This document shows positions 44,527 through 52,439 of a stretch of 64,000 nucleotides of DNA, one piece after another. A model generated the notes under the pieces. The model saw nothing but the letters and a program-made list of their open reading frames with translations. It was not told the DNA's origin and searched no databases. Made by a program: the position numbers and the translations under genes. Origin of the DNA: NORP110 sp051251595 (GTDB lineage Bacteria > Pseudomonadota > Alphaproteobacteria > Rhodobacterales > Rhodobacteraceae). Positions within the stretch are counted from its first letter, which is position 1, and each line of letters begins with the position of its first letter. Location of the stretch: positions 1-64,000 of the forward strand of contig JBPOFA010000007.1 of NCBI GenBank assembly GCA_051251595.1, written 5' to 3'.

Positions 44527-44888
44527 GACGCATCTCCTGTGAAATCAGTGTGTTCGCGAAGCATCTTGCCAAGCAATCCCCAGAAAAAATCTTCGCCGGG
44601 ATAGCCTTCGATCCGGGCAAGCTCGTGCCCGTCTTCCACCAGAATAAAGGTCGGTGTGAAATGTAGGCTGCCATTTAGGGTCAGCCCCTCGGGCAGCGGA
44701 TCGTGGATATCGATGCGGTGCAGCGGGGCGGCTTTGCCTTCGGGGGATTTGGGATAAATGGCCGATATTTCGCTGTTCCAGCGGGCACACCAAACACATC
44801 CAGGCTCTTCCACCATGAAAAGTTCTGCCGCCGCAGCGGGCAGCGCCAGCGCAAGATAAACAGCGATTCCCAGAATGTAACGTTGCAT
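44523..44888 (-). CDS. soxS: Periplasmic thioredoxin-like protein SoxS
   Basis: A 121-residue exported thioredoxin-fold protein: signal peptide to about AAAA, then EEPGCVWCARWNSE with the CxxC site and a cis-Pro-type LHFTPTFILVEDG. SoxS of Paracoccus reactivates SoxYZ by thiol reduction and is a partner of the SoxV electron donor encoded divergently. ATG 44888 is the first canonical start; an in-frame TTG lies ten codons upstream within the regulatory dyad region. First gene of the soxS-hbpS-soxR-yeeE operon. Confidence 0.88.
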   Translation of the reverse strand: MQRYILGIAVYLALALPAAAAELFMVEEPGCVWCARWNSEISAIYPKSPEGKAAPLHRIDIHDPLPEGLTLNGSLHFTPTFILVEDGHELARIEGYPGEDFFWGLLGKMLREHTDFTGDAS

Positions 44889-44911
44889 TTTATGTACCAA
44901 TTGGCGATTTG

Positions 44912-44935
44912 TATTCAATCAACGTAATTTGAATA
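44912..44935. promoter_or_regulatory. Dyad TATTCAA-N10-TTGAATA between soxS and soxV
   Basis: Perfect 7-bp arms separated by 10 bp, in the 72-bp gap between the divergent soxS and soxV start codons. ATTC/GAAT half sites resemble those of SqrR/BigR-type repressors, but the spacing is 14 bp and not 8 bp between ATTC and GAAT. SoxR is the obvious candidate ligand. Confidence 0.45.
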
Positions 44936-44960
44936 TGTTCATTCTACAAGGGACCAGCAG

Positions 44961-45701
44961 ATGTTTGATGTTTCAATCGCAGGCGCTTTGATCGCAGGGC
45001 TGCTGTCATTTCTGTCACCCTGCATCCTACCTTTGGTGCCATTCTACCTAAGTTATCTGGCCGGCGTGGGCATGAATCAGGTTACGTCGGGGCAATCCCT
45101 GTCCGGGGGCGTGCGTCTGCGGGCGGTATTGGCCTCGACGTTTTTTGCCGCCGGGGTGATCACCATCTTCATGGGCCTTGGGGCCGGGGCAAGTGCGTTC
45201 GGCCAAGTGGTGAGAGAATGGTTTCCCACGCTGCGCTGGATCGCGGGGGGAATCATCATTCTGATGGGACTGCATTTTTTGGGCGTCCTGCGCATCGGTC
45301 TGTTGTATCGGCAGTTTCGCAGTGACGCAGGGAACACGTCGAATGTCAGCCTGATTGGGGCCTATGTGATTGGTTTGGCCTTTGCCTTTGGCTGGACCCC
45401 TTGCGTGGGGCCGGTGCTGGCTGCGATCCTGATGACAGCGGCTGGGCAGGAAAGCGCCGGGCAGGGGGCGTGGTTGCTGTTCTTTTACGGGGTTGGAATG
45501 ACCTTTCCCTTTGTGATCGCCGCCTTTTTCATCGGCCCGTTCATGCGCTTCATGGGGCGGTTCCGAAAGCATCTGGGCACGGTCGAAAAGATCATGGGGC
45601 TCTTGCTGATTGTGTTCGGCGTGATGATCGCGACAAATTCAGTTTCGGTAATTGGCAATTGGATGCTTGAAACTTTTCCATTTTTCGCGCGTATTGGCTG
45701 A
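44961..45701 (+). CDS. soxV: CcdA-type thiol electron carrier SoxV
   Basis: A 246-residue inner-membrane protein with six predicted helices. The redox cysteines are in FLSPCILPLVPFYLSYL near 18 and AFGWTPCVGPVLAAIL near 145. SoxV carries reducing equivalents from cytoplasmic thioredoxin to periplasmic SoxS/SoxW-type thioredoxins that keep SoxYZ active. It is divergent from soxS and first of the soxV-soxX-soxY-soxZ-soxA series, though a 164-bp gap with its own operator candidate separates it from soxX. Confidence 0.92.
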   Translation: MFDVSIAGALIAGLLSFLSPCILPLVPFYLSYLAGVGMNQVTSGQSLSGGVRLRAVLASTFFAAGVITIFMGLGAGASAFGQVVREWFPTLRWIAGGIIILMGLHFLGVLRIGLLYRQFRSDAGNTSNVSLIGAYVIGLAFAFGWTPCVGPVLAAILMTAAGQESAGQGAWLLFFYGVGMTFPFVIAAFFIGPFMRFMGRFRKHLGTVEKIMGLLLIVFGVMIATNSVSVIGNWMLETFPFFARIG

Positions 45702-45787
45702 AGCAGTGTGATTTGAATTAAGGACGGCAAACTGAATCGGGACGTGACCCGCGCGTTGGTGCCTCTCTGGGGGCAGGGAAAGCATAA

Positions 45788-45803
45788 ATTCGAATTTTTG
45801 AAT
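45788..45803. promoter_or_regulatory. Candidate SoxR/SqrR-type operator upstream of soxX
   Basis: ATTC-N8-GAAT exactly, with internal symmetry from the palindrome AAATTCGAATTT at 45786-45797. This spacing is the one I recall being described for SqrR. It lies 62 bp upstream of the soxX start, in the right place to repress a soxXYZA promoter. Binding is inferred. Confidence 0.5.
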
Positions 45804-45865
45804 TTGTTGTTGCTTCATCGAACAAAGCGTGGCTATTGTATTCAAAAGTTTGCATGGGAGGAAAC

Positions 45866-46336
45866 ATGAGGCGAACTGCAACGACATTTGCGGCATTTGT
45901 TTTGGCGACAGGAACGGCCTATGCCGAAACCATGCCAGGTGATGTCTTATACGAAGATGGCGCAGTGGCAGAATCATTGACCGGCGCGGCGGGTGACCCC
46001 GAGGCCGGAATGAAAGTGATGACCACACGCGGATTGGGAAACTGCATCGCGTGCCACGATGTGACCGCTTTGAAAGACTTTCCCTTCCATGGCGAAATCG
46101 GGCCGTCCCTTGATGGGGCCGGTGACCGCTGGACCGAAGCAGAGCTGCGCGGAATTGTCAGCAATGCAAAAATGACATTCGACGAATCCATGATGCCCGC
46201 TTTCTACAAGACGAACGGGTATATTCGGCCGGGCAATGCCTTTTCGGGTAAGGCCGCCGAGGGCGATCTGCCACCGCTTTTGACCGCGGCACAGATCGAA
46301 GATGTCGTCGCTTATCTGCTGACACTCAAAGAGTGA
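45866..46336 (+). CDS. soxX: Sulfur-oxidising cytochrome c subunit SoxX
   Basis: A 156-residue exported monoheme cytochrome c. Signal peptide cleaves near AYA, residue 19. The heme site is NCIACHDV near 54, and a distal Met candidate lies in ESMMPAFYKT near 110. SoxX pairs with SoxA to oxidatively couple thiosulfate to the SoxY carrier cysteine in the periplasm. GGGAGGAA precedes the ATG at 45866. It is followed 30 bp later by soxY. Confidence 0.95.
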   Translation: MRRTATTFAAFVLATGTAYAETMPGDVLYEDGAVAESLTGAAGDPEAGMKVMTTRGLGNCIACHDVTALKDFPFHGEIGPSLDGAGDRWTEAELRGIVSNAKMTFDESMMPAFYKTNGYIRPGNAFSGKAAEGDLPPLLTAAQIEDVVAYLLTLKE

Positions 46337-46366
46337 CGGCGGACTGACAGAATTGAGGAGAATAGA

Positions 46367-46783
46367 ATGAGACTCACACGACGCGATGCAATGGCCTTGG
46401 GGCTGGGCGCAACCGCTGCTTCCTTTCTGCCGTTTCGCGCTATGGCCGCAACGGATGAAATCATCGCCGAATTCACAGGCGGCGCGGATATCGGAAGCGA
46501 AGGCCTGACGCTGACGGCACCGGAAATTGCTGAAAACGGCAACACGGTTCCGATTTCCGTATCGGCCCCTGGCGCTTCGGCCATCATGGTTCTGGCCCCT
46601 GGCAACCCGACCCCGCCAGTGGCGACGTTCAATTTTGGCCCTTTGGCCGGTTCGCAAGAAGCATCCACACGCATTCGGCTTGCAGGAACGCAAGACATCA
46701 CAGCCGTTGCCAAACTGGCAGATGGTAGTTTTGCTAAAGTTTCGCAAACCGTCAAAGTAACAATTGGCGGCTGCGGCGGCTGA
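46367..46783 (+). CDS. soxY: Sulfur carrier subunit SoxY
   Basis: A 138-residue Tat-exported protein (LTRRDAMALGLGATAA signal, cleaved near AMAA). It ends in IGGCGG, the swinging-arm motif whose cysteine carries sulfur intermediates during thiosulfate oxidation. SoxYZ is the substrate carrier on which SoxXA, SoxB and, where present, SoxCD act. GAGGAG lies 7 bp before the ATG, and soxZ follows 17 bp downstream. Confidence 0.96.
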   Translation: MRLTRRDAMALGLGATAASFLPFRAMAATDEIIAEFTGGADIGSEGLTLTAPEIAENGNTVPISVSAPGASAIMVLAPGNPTPPVATFNFGPLAGSQEASTRIRLAGTQDITAVAKLADGSFAKVSQTVKVTIGGCGG

Positions 46784-46800
46784 GTAGAGGAGAATAGACA

Positions 46801-47130
46801 ATGGCATCTGGTGTCAAACCCCGCGTGAAAGTACCAAAATCGGCAGCAGCCGGTAGCGTCGTCACGATAAAAACTCTGATCAGCCACAAAATGGAATCTG
46901 GTCAGCGCAAAGACAGCGACGGCAACGTGATCCCACGTTCCATCATCAACCGTTTTACCTGTGACTTTAACGGGCAAAACGTCATTGATGTTGTTTTGGA
47001 ACCGGCGATTTCGACCAACCCGTATTTCGAATTCGAGGCCCAGGTGCCCGAAGCCGGTGATTTCGTTTTCACCTGGTACGACGATGACGGTGATGTCTAT
47101 GAGACAAGCAAACCAATCAAAATTGCTTGA
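46801..47130 (+). CDS. soxZ: Thiosulfate-oxidation partner protein SoxZ
   Basis: A 109-residue protein, of normal SoxZ length, without its own signal peptide; it is exported bound to SoxY. The sequence starts KPRVKVPKSAAAGSVVTIKTLI and has the immunoglobulin-like beta-sandwich pattern ending in ETSKPIKIA. It stabilises SoxY in the SoxYZ complex. GAGGAG precedes the start. Confidence 0.96.
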   Translation: MASGVKPRVKVPKSAAAGSVVTIKTLISHKMESGQRKDSDGNVIPRSIINRFTCDFNGQNVIDVVLEPAISTNPYFEFEAQVPEAGDFVFTWYDDDGDVYETSKPIKIA

Positions 47131-47154
47131 CGCGTGCGAACAGGGAGGACCGAA

Positions 47155-48000
47155 ATGAATAAATTAATGCAGGCCACTGCAGGCGCGGTGGTTGCAATGC
47201 TGCCCTTGTCCGCTGTCGCCGATGAAAATGCCAATCTGGTTATCAACGGCGATCTTGAAATCGCAACGCGGGCTGCGGCGCCCGCGCATCTGGAAAACCT
47301 GGATGAAGTCTTGTCGGGCTGGTTGTTCCGTTCGGAAGAAACCCAGGCCGTTCAGATGGATGATTTCGACAATCCCGGCATGATCTGGGTGGATGCCGCT
47401 GCCGAACAATGGGCCAGTGTTGACGGGTCAGAGGGCAAATCCTGTGCGTCCTGTCACGACGACCCGGAAAGCATGGCAGGGGTAAAGGCCGTTTATCCAA
47501 AATGGAACGAAGCGGCTGGAGAGGTTCGCACCCTTCAAATGCAGATCAACGCGTGTCGTGAAGAGCAGATGGGTGCTGAAAAGTGGAAGCTTGATGGTGG
47601 CGACATCATCAATATGGAGGCGCTTTTGGCCTCTGTTTCTCGCGGAATGCCTGTGAATGTTGCAATAGATGGGCCAGTCCAATCGACTTGGGAAAAGGGC
47701 AAAGAGCTGTATTACACCCGGACCGGTCAGCTGGAATTGTCCTGTGCCAACTGTCACGAAGACAATTACGGCAACATGATCCGTGCGGACCACCTGTCGC
47801 AGGGGCAGACAAACGGGTTTCCCGTCTATCGTTTGAAGAACACCAAACTGAACGGCGTGCAATCGCGCTTTAAGGGATGTGTTCGGGACACGCGTGCAGA
47901 AACATATGCTGTTGGATCACCTGAATTCATTGCGTTGGAACTGTATGTCGCGTCTCGCGGAAACGGATTGTCGGTCGAAGGTCCATCCGTCCGTAACTGA
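47155..48000 (+). CDS. soxA: Sulfur-oxidising diheme cytochrome SoxA
   Basis: A 281-residue periplasmic cytochrome. After a signal peptide ending near AVAD, two heme motifs occur, SCASCHDD near 98 and SCANCHED near 202, so this is the diheme type. The active-site cysteine that takes part as a persulfide is in FKGCVRDTRAE near 243. With SoxX it joins thiosulfate to SoxY. GGGAGG precedes the ATG at 47155. A good terminator follows. Confidence 0.96.
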   Translation: MNKLMQATAGAVVAMLPLSAVADENANLVINGDLEIATRAAAPAHLENLDEVLSGWLFRSEETQAVQMDDFDNPGMIWVDAAAEQWASVDGSEGKSCASCHDDPESMAGVKAVYPKWNEAAGEVRTLQMQINACREEQMGAEKWKLDGGDIINMEALLASVSRGMPVNVAIDGPVQSTWEKGKELYYTRTGQLELSCANCHEDNYGNMIRADHLSQGQTNGFPVYRLKNTKLNGVQSRFKGCVRDTRAETYAVGSPEFIALELYVASRGNGLSVEGPSVRN

Positions 48001-48008
48001 TCAATGAT

Positions 48009-48038
48009 CCGCGCCGGACATCTGGCGCGGGTTTTTTT
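48009..48038 (+). terminator. Terminator between soxA and soxB
   Basis: Stem CCGCGCC and GGCGCGG with an 8-nt loop, followed by a run of eight T residues. It lies 8 bp after soxA. Transcription of soxB therefore depends on read-through or on a promoter in the 48039-48093 gap. Confidence 0.82.
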
Positions 48039-48093
48039 TACTTAAACACATTCACCTTCCCGCATGTAATGGCGGGCGCGAAAGGACGTTTTC

Positions 48094-49788
48094 ATGATTT
48101 CTCGTCGTGACTTCATGCAGGTCGGCATGGCAGCCTCGGCCCTTTACGGGGCAGGCGGATTTGGCAACTGGTCCCGTCTTGCGGCGCAACAGGCGTTGAG
48201 CCAGGACGATTTGCTGCAATTTGAAACGACCGGAAATGTCACGCTGATGCATATCACGGACGTGCATGCTCAGCTGAAACCTGTCTGGTTCCGCGAACCC
48301 GAAATCAACCTTGGGGTCGGGGCCGCCCGCGGTATGCCGCCCCATGTGACGGGCGCTGATTTTCGCAAGATGTTCGGGATCAATGACGGATCAGCCGCCG
48401 CTTACGCGCTGACCTATGACGACTTTTCCGCGCTGGCCAAAGGCTATGGCAAGATGGGCGGGTTGGATCGTGTCGCCACGGTTCTGAATGCAATCCGCGC
48501 GGAACGCCCGGATGCTTTGCTGTTGGATGGTGGGGACACATGGCAGGGCAGCTACTCTGCGCTGAAATCCAACGGGCAGGACATGGTGAACGTCATGAAC
48601 GCCCTTGGGGTGGACGCGATGACCAGCCATTGGGAATTCACCCTTGGCATTGATCGCGTCACAGAGATCGTCGACAACCACCTCAATTTCCCATTTCTGG
48701 GTGCGAATATATTCGACGCTGAATGGGATGAACCCGCCTATGAGCCCTATAAAATGTTCGAACGGGGCGGCGTGCAGATTGCCGTGATCGGGCAGGCCTT
48801 TCCCTACATGCCAATTGCCAATCCGGGCTGGATGTTCCCTGACCTTAGCTTTGGCGTCCGTCAGGAACGCATGGCAGAGGTCGTGGCAGAGGTCCGCGCC
48901 GCAGGGGCAGAATGCGTCGTTCTGTTGTCCCACAACGGGTTCGATGTGGATCGTAAGCTGGCAGCAGACGTGGATGGAATCGATATCATCCTGACCGGTC
49001 ACACCCATGACGCGATACCAGAGCCTGTCTTGGTGAACAAAACCCATCTGATTGCGTCCGGGTCGCATGGGAAATTCATCAGCCGTATTGATCTGGATGT
49101 GCGGGATGGCGCGGTGCAGGGGGTTAACCACAAACTGATCCCGATTTTCGCGGATGTGATTGCGCCCGACCCGGAAATCGCCAGCCTGATCGACGCCGAA
49201 CGCGCCCCGTATGAGGCCGACATGGCCGAGGTGATCGGCAAGACGGATTCTCTGCTTTACCGCCGTGGCAATTTCAACGGCACTTGGGATGATCTGATTT
49301 GCAACGCTTTGATCGAAGAACGCGAAGCAGATATCGCCCTGTCGCCCGGATTCAGGTGGGGCGCTACTCTGACGCCCGGTGCGGACATCCGGCGAGAGGA
49401 TATCTTTAACGCCACCGCGATGAGCTATCCGCAGGCCTATCGCAGTGAAATGACCGGGGAAACACTGCATTTGATCCTGGAAGATGTGGCCGACAACCTG
49501 TTCAATCCGGACCCATATTACCAGCAGGGCGGGGATATGGTGCGGGTCGGCGGCATGGGCTATCGCATTGATGTGAACCAGCCGCAGGGCAGCCGCATCA
49601 CCGATATGACAGTGCTGAAAACCGGTGAAAAGGTGGAAGCCTCAAAGACTTACATCGTTTCTGGCTGGGCCAGCGTCAACGAAGGGACGGAAGGCCCGCC
49701 CATTTGGGACGTGGTCGAGGCACATATCAAAAAGCAAGGCACCGTGAAAATTGACCCCAATACAACTGTCAAAGTTGTTGGAAGCTAA
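48094..49788 (+). CDS. soxB: Thiosulfohydrolase SoxB
   Basis: A 564-residue Tat-exported metallophosphoesterase-fold enzyme. Signal: MISRRDFMQVGMAASALYG. Metal ligands appear in MHITDVHAQLKP near 50, LDGGDTWQGSYS near 147, MTSHWEFTLG near 172, LLSHNGFDVD near 272 and ILTGHTHDAIPEP near 300. It is full length for the family. SoxB hydrolyses the terminal sulfone from S-sulfonated SoxY, releasing sulfate and leaving the sulfane sulfur on the carrier. No soxC or soxD follows; next is a SoxW-like thioredoxin gene after 153 bp. Confidence 0.96.
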   Translation: MISRRDFMQVGMAASALYGAGGFGNWSRLAAQQALSQDDLLQFETTGNVTLMHITDVHAQLKPVWFREPEINLGVGAARGMPPHVTGADFRKMFGINDGSAAAYALTYDDFSALAKGYGKMGGLDRVATVLNAIRAERPDALLLDGGDTWQGSYSALKSNGQDMVNVMNALGVDAMTSHWEFTLGIDRVTEIVDNHLNFPFLGANIFDAEWDEPAYEPYKMFERGGVQIAVIGQAFPYMPIANPGWMFPDLSFGVRQERMAEVVAEVRAAGAECVVLLSHNGFDVDRKLAADVDGIDIILTGHTHDAIPEPVLVNKTHLIASGSHGKFISRIDLDVRDGAVQGVNHKLIPIFADVIAPDPEIASLIDAERAPYEADMAEVIGKTDSLLYRRGNFNGTWDDLICNALIEEREADIALSPGFRWGATLTPGADIRREDIFNATAMSYPQAYRSEMTGETLHLILEDVADNLFNPDPYYQQGGDMVRVGGMGYRIDVNQPQGSRITDMTVLKTGEKVEASKTYIVSGWASVNEGTEGPPIWDVVEAHIKKQGTVKIDPNTTVKVVGS

Positions 49789-49941
49789 CGCCCATTGAAT
49801 AGTTTCGTCGCCGAGCAGACAAAAATGTCATTTGCAGGTTTCAAAAAAGAGGCTGATATTCAAGTCGTCACGACATATTTGCATTCGTTGAGCCAATAGG
49901 GGCCGGGTAGGGTGCATAGGTCAGTTAAGAGGAGTCTCAAG

Positions 49942-50529
49942 ATGCTTCGTTACGCCCTGTCTGCGCTATTTGCGATCTGCGTCAGCTTTCCGGCCTTTGC
50001 CGAGGCGGAAATCGGCGACGACGGCTTGCACAAGCAAGATTGGTTTCTGAACAGTTTTCTGGAAATGCCGGATGACCTTGCCGATGCCGCGGCTGAAGGC
50101 AAATATCTGATGGTGATCGTAGAACAGGCTGGCTGTGTCTATTGCCGTGAGCTGCACAATGTGAACTTCGCCCGGTCAGAGATCACCGACTATCTCCAAG
50201 AGCATTTCCTGGTGGTTCAGCTGGATATGTGGGGATCGCGCGAAGTTGTGGATTTTGATGGTGAAGCGCTGGAAGAACGCGATATTGCGCGCAAATGGGG
50301 TGTGAACTTCACGCCTGGCACCCTGATTTTCGCCATGGGCGATGTGCCCCCTGAAAGCTATCAACAGGCCGAAGTGTTTCGGATGCCAGGGCTATTGAAG
50401 CCGTTCCACTATTTGTCGTCCCTGGAATATGTGGTGAGCGGCAGCTATCAGGATCAACCGTTCCAGCGGTATTTGCAGGACAAGTTCGATGACCTCAAGG
50501 AAAAGGGCGAGACGCCGGATGTCTGGTAA
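49942..50529 (+). CDS. Exported thioredoxin SoxW-like
   Basis: A 195-residue periplasmic protein. Signal peptide of about 20 residues (ending AFAEAE), then a DUF255-like thioredoxin fold with CxxC in QAGCVYCRELHN near 67 and a cis-Pro in NFTPGTLIFAMGD near 130. It resembles SoxW proteins that draw electrons from SoxV. AAGAGGAG precedes the ATG. The gene lies at the position that soxCD or soxW occupy in Paracoccus-type loci, and it leads 48 bp later into a DUF302 gene. Confidence 0.85.
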   Translation: MLRYALSALFAICVSFPAFAEAEIGDDGLHKQDWFLNSFLEMPDDLADAAAEGKYLMVIVEQAGCVYCRELHNVNFARSEITDYLQEHFLVVQLDMWGSREVVDFDGEALEERDIARKWGVNFTPGTLIFAMGDVPPESYQQAEVFRMPGLLKPFHYLSSLEYVVSGSYQDQPFQRYLQDKFDDLKEKGETPDVW

Positions 50530-50577
50530 CGCTGGAGATCGATGTCCTGCGGGCAAACCAAGCAAAGGAATGCAGCT

Positions 50578-51009
50578 ATGAAACTGTTTCGCTCAGCGAT
50601 AGCGGCGGTGCTGCTGGCATCCGCAGCACATGCGGATGGTGCCACGACCTATGTCTATGACGGCGCGTTTGACGATGCGACCTTTGATTTGGAAGGGGCC
50701 ATCATTGGGCACGGTTTGGTCGTCGATCACGTCAGCCACACCGGTGAGATGCTGGCCAGAACGGCCCAAGATGTTGGCAGCACAGAGGTTATTTTCGACG
50801 GGGCCGACATCTTTATGTTTTGTTCGGCGGTGATTTCGCGAAAAGTCATGGAGGCGGATCCCATGAATGTGGCCCATTGCCCTTATAGTATTTTCGTTAT
50901 TGACCGGGATGGCGTGGTGCAGATCGGGTACCGCAATATGCCCGACGGTCCTATGCAAGAAGTGCAAACCTTGTTGGATGACATTGCGCGAGAGGCCATA
51001 GGCCAATAA
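50578..51009 (+). CDS. DUF302-domain exported protein
   Basis: A 143-residue periplasmic protein. A signal peptide of 18 residues (ending AAHA) precedes a DUF302 domain with VYDGAFDDATFDLEGAIIGHGLVVDHVSHTGEML split over residues 25-60 and IFMFCSAVISRKVMEADP near 90. DUF302 proteins are often found with sulfur and sulfide oxidation genes, but their biochemistry is not established; a conserved cysteine (FCSA) is visible here. Probably co-transcribed with the SoxW-like gene. Confidence 0.82.
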   Translation: MKLFRSAIAAVLLASAAHADGATTYVYDGAFDDATFDLEGAIIGHGLVVDHVSHTGEMLARTAQDVGSTEVIFDGADIFMFCSAVISRKVMEADPMNVAHCPYSIFVIDRDGVVQIGYRNMPDGPMQEVQTLLDDIAREAIGQ

Positions 51010-51045
51010 GACTGTTCCATGGTTTAGACCAATGAGGACAGTGAA

Positions 51046-51702
51046 CTGGAGTGGATTGAACAATTTCGAGGGCTAGCTGCCCTGGAAGACCGGCTCAAGC
51101 GCAAGCTTGTTCAGCAGTCGCGAATTGCCACATACAAACAGGGCAGCCAGATTTTTGGCCAGGGCAAAGGGCCTGACCACATGCTGTTGTTGCTGGACGG
51201 GACGGTCCGGGTACAACAGCAATCTGATGGCGGTCGCGAAATCGTTCTATATCGGGTTCAGGCCGGGGAAAGCTGCGTCATGACAACGGCCTGCCTGCTG
51301 GCTCATGAAGATTATTCCGCCGAAGGTATCGCAGAAACAGACATTCGCGCAGCCGCCATTCCGAAATCTGTTTTTGAGGATATGTTGGCGTCGTCCAAAG
51401 AATTTCGGGATTTCGTCTTTTTCGCCTATTCGCGTCGGATGACGGACCTTTTCTATGTGATTGAAGAGGTCGCTTTTCGCCGGGTCGATATAAGATTGGC
51501 GCAAAAGATATTGGAATTGCAGGGAAAAGATCATGTTTTGCGGGCGACCCATCAACAGCTGGCCGCTGAATTGGGCACCGCAAGAGAAGTCGTTTCCCGC
51601 CAATTACAGGAATTTCAGCGCCGCAAATGGGTGACCCTGTCGCGCGGCGCGGTGACGTTGGATGACCTGCCCGCATTGACAGAGCTTTCCTTATCTTCAT
51701 AA
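51046..51702 (+). CDS. Crp/Fnr-family regulator with probable CTG start
   Basis: A 218-residue regulator if read from 51046. The N-terminal cyclic-nucleotide-like beta-barrel includes GSQIFGQGKGPDHMLLLLDG and ESCVMTTACLLAHEDY; the C-terminal helix-turn-helix includes HQQLAAELGTAREVVSRQLQEF. The first in-frame ATG (51181) would delete the start of the sensor barrel. In frame upstream there is a TAG at 51025 and no ATG, GTG or TTG before the conserved part, but AGGA at 51035-51038 stands 7 bp before a CTG at 51046. It precedes the persulfide module and likely controls it; related regulators govern the same gene set elsewhere. Confidence 0.85.
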   Translation: MEWIEQFRGLAALEDRLKRKLVQQSRIATYKQGSQIFGQGKGPDHMLLLLDGTVRVQQQSDGGREIVLYRVQAGESCVMTTACLLAHEDYSAEGIAETDIRAAAIPKSVFEDMLASSKEFRDFVFFAYSRRMTDLFYVIEEVAFRRVDIRLAQKILELQGKDHVLRATHQQLAAELGTAREVVSRQLQEFQRRKWVTLSRGAVTLDDLPALTELSLSS

Positions 51703-51789
51703 AAATGAATGTTTATGTGACAAACTCACTGAACAAATGCGTTTGCCTCCCTATCTGAGATGTAACAGATCAAAACAAGGAAACGTGCC

Positions 51790-51999
51790 ATGACTGTAAA
51801 TGTAGGAAATGCGGACCGTGTGGTTCGTGCGATTGCCGGGCTTTTGTTGATCCTATTGCCCTTTGTCTCTGGTTTTGGGGCAGGGAGCGCGGTTTTGACC
51901 TGGGGGTCCGTTGCCGTCGGTGCCATTCTGGCGGCCACGGCTGCTTTCAAATTTTGCCCGCTCTACCGTTTGGTGGGCGCAAACACATGTTCACGGTGA
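51790..51999 (+). CDS. DUF2892 (YgaP transmembrane-like) protein
   Basis: A 69-residue membrane protein with two helices (residues about 12-32 and 37-55) of the DUF2892 type, as in the membrane tail of the rhodanese YgaP. It begins NVGNADRVVRAIAGLLLIL and ends FKFCPLYRLVGANTCSR with two cysteines. Such proteins appear regularly at the front of sulfide/persulfide oxidation operons. AAGGAA lies upstream, and the YeeE gene starts 4 bp after its stop. Confidence 0.85.
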   Translation: MTVNVGNADRVVRAIAGLLLILLPFVSGFGAGSAVLTWGSVAVGAILAATAAFKFCPLYRLVGANTCSR

Positions 52000-52003
52000 A
52001 ACA

Positions 52004-52435
52004 ATGGTAACTGAATTCACACCTTGGGTGTCCCTGGCTGGCGGAATCCTGATTGGCCTGGCCTCTGTTATGCTGATGGCGTTTCAGGGCCGCATTTTTG
52101 GGGCGACGGGCATTTTGGCCGGGTTCATAACGCCGTCCAGCTCTAGCGATTGGACGTGGCGGGCCTTGCTCTTGGCCGGCATGGTCACGGGCCCGGTCGT
52201 CTATCTTTTGGCAACGGGGGATTGGCCTGCGATTGAGGTGCCAATCAGCACGCCAATGATGATTATTGGCGGGTTCATCGTCGGGATCGGCGTTACCTTT
52301 GGATCTGGCTGTACATCAGGACACGGCGTCTGCGGCATGGCCCGCTTGTCGCGCCGGTCAATTGTTGCGACAGCCACATTTATGCTGTTCACCGCGATCA
52401 CGGTCTTTGTGATCCGCCACGTGATTGGGGCTTGA
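52004..52435 (+). CDS. YeeE/YedE-type half transporter (first subunit)
   Basis: A 143-residue membrane protein with four predicted helices. It carries GVTFGSGCTSGHGVCGMARLS near 100, the cysteine motif of the YeeE half. Together with the next gene, 4 bp downstream, it equals one full YeeE/YedE transporter, the two halves being separate polypeptides here. The likely cargo is a sulfur species moved to or from the persulfide enzymes. Confidence 0.88.
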   Translation: MVTEFTPWVSLAGGILIGLASVMLMAFQGRIFGATGILAGFITPSSSSDWTWRALLLAGMVTGPVVYLLATGDWPAIEVPISTPMMIIGGFIVGIGVTFGSGCTSGHGVCGMARLSRRSIVATATFMLFTAITVFVIRHVIGA

Positions 52436-52439
52436 GACT

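Noticed and set aside
48391..49470. 359-codon open frame on the minus strand
   Set aside because: Antisense of soxB; no family features in its translation.
51717..51729. GTGA-N5-TCAC as a Crp/Fnr site before the DUF2892 gene
   Set aside because: The spacing is one base short of the usual N6, the arms are only 4 bp, and the other half of the consensus is missing; too weak to list.
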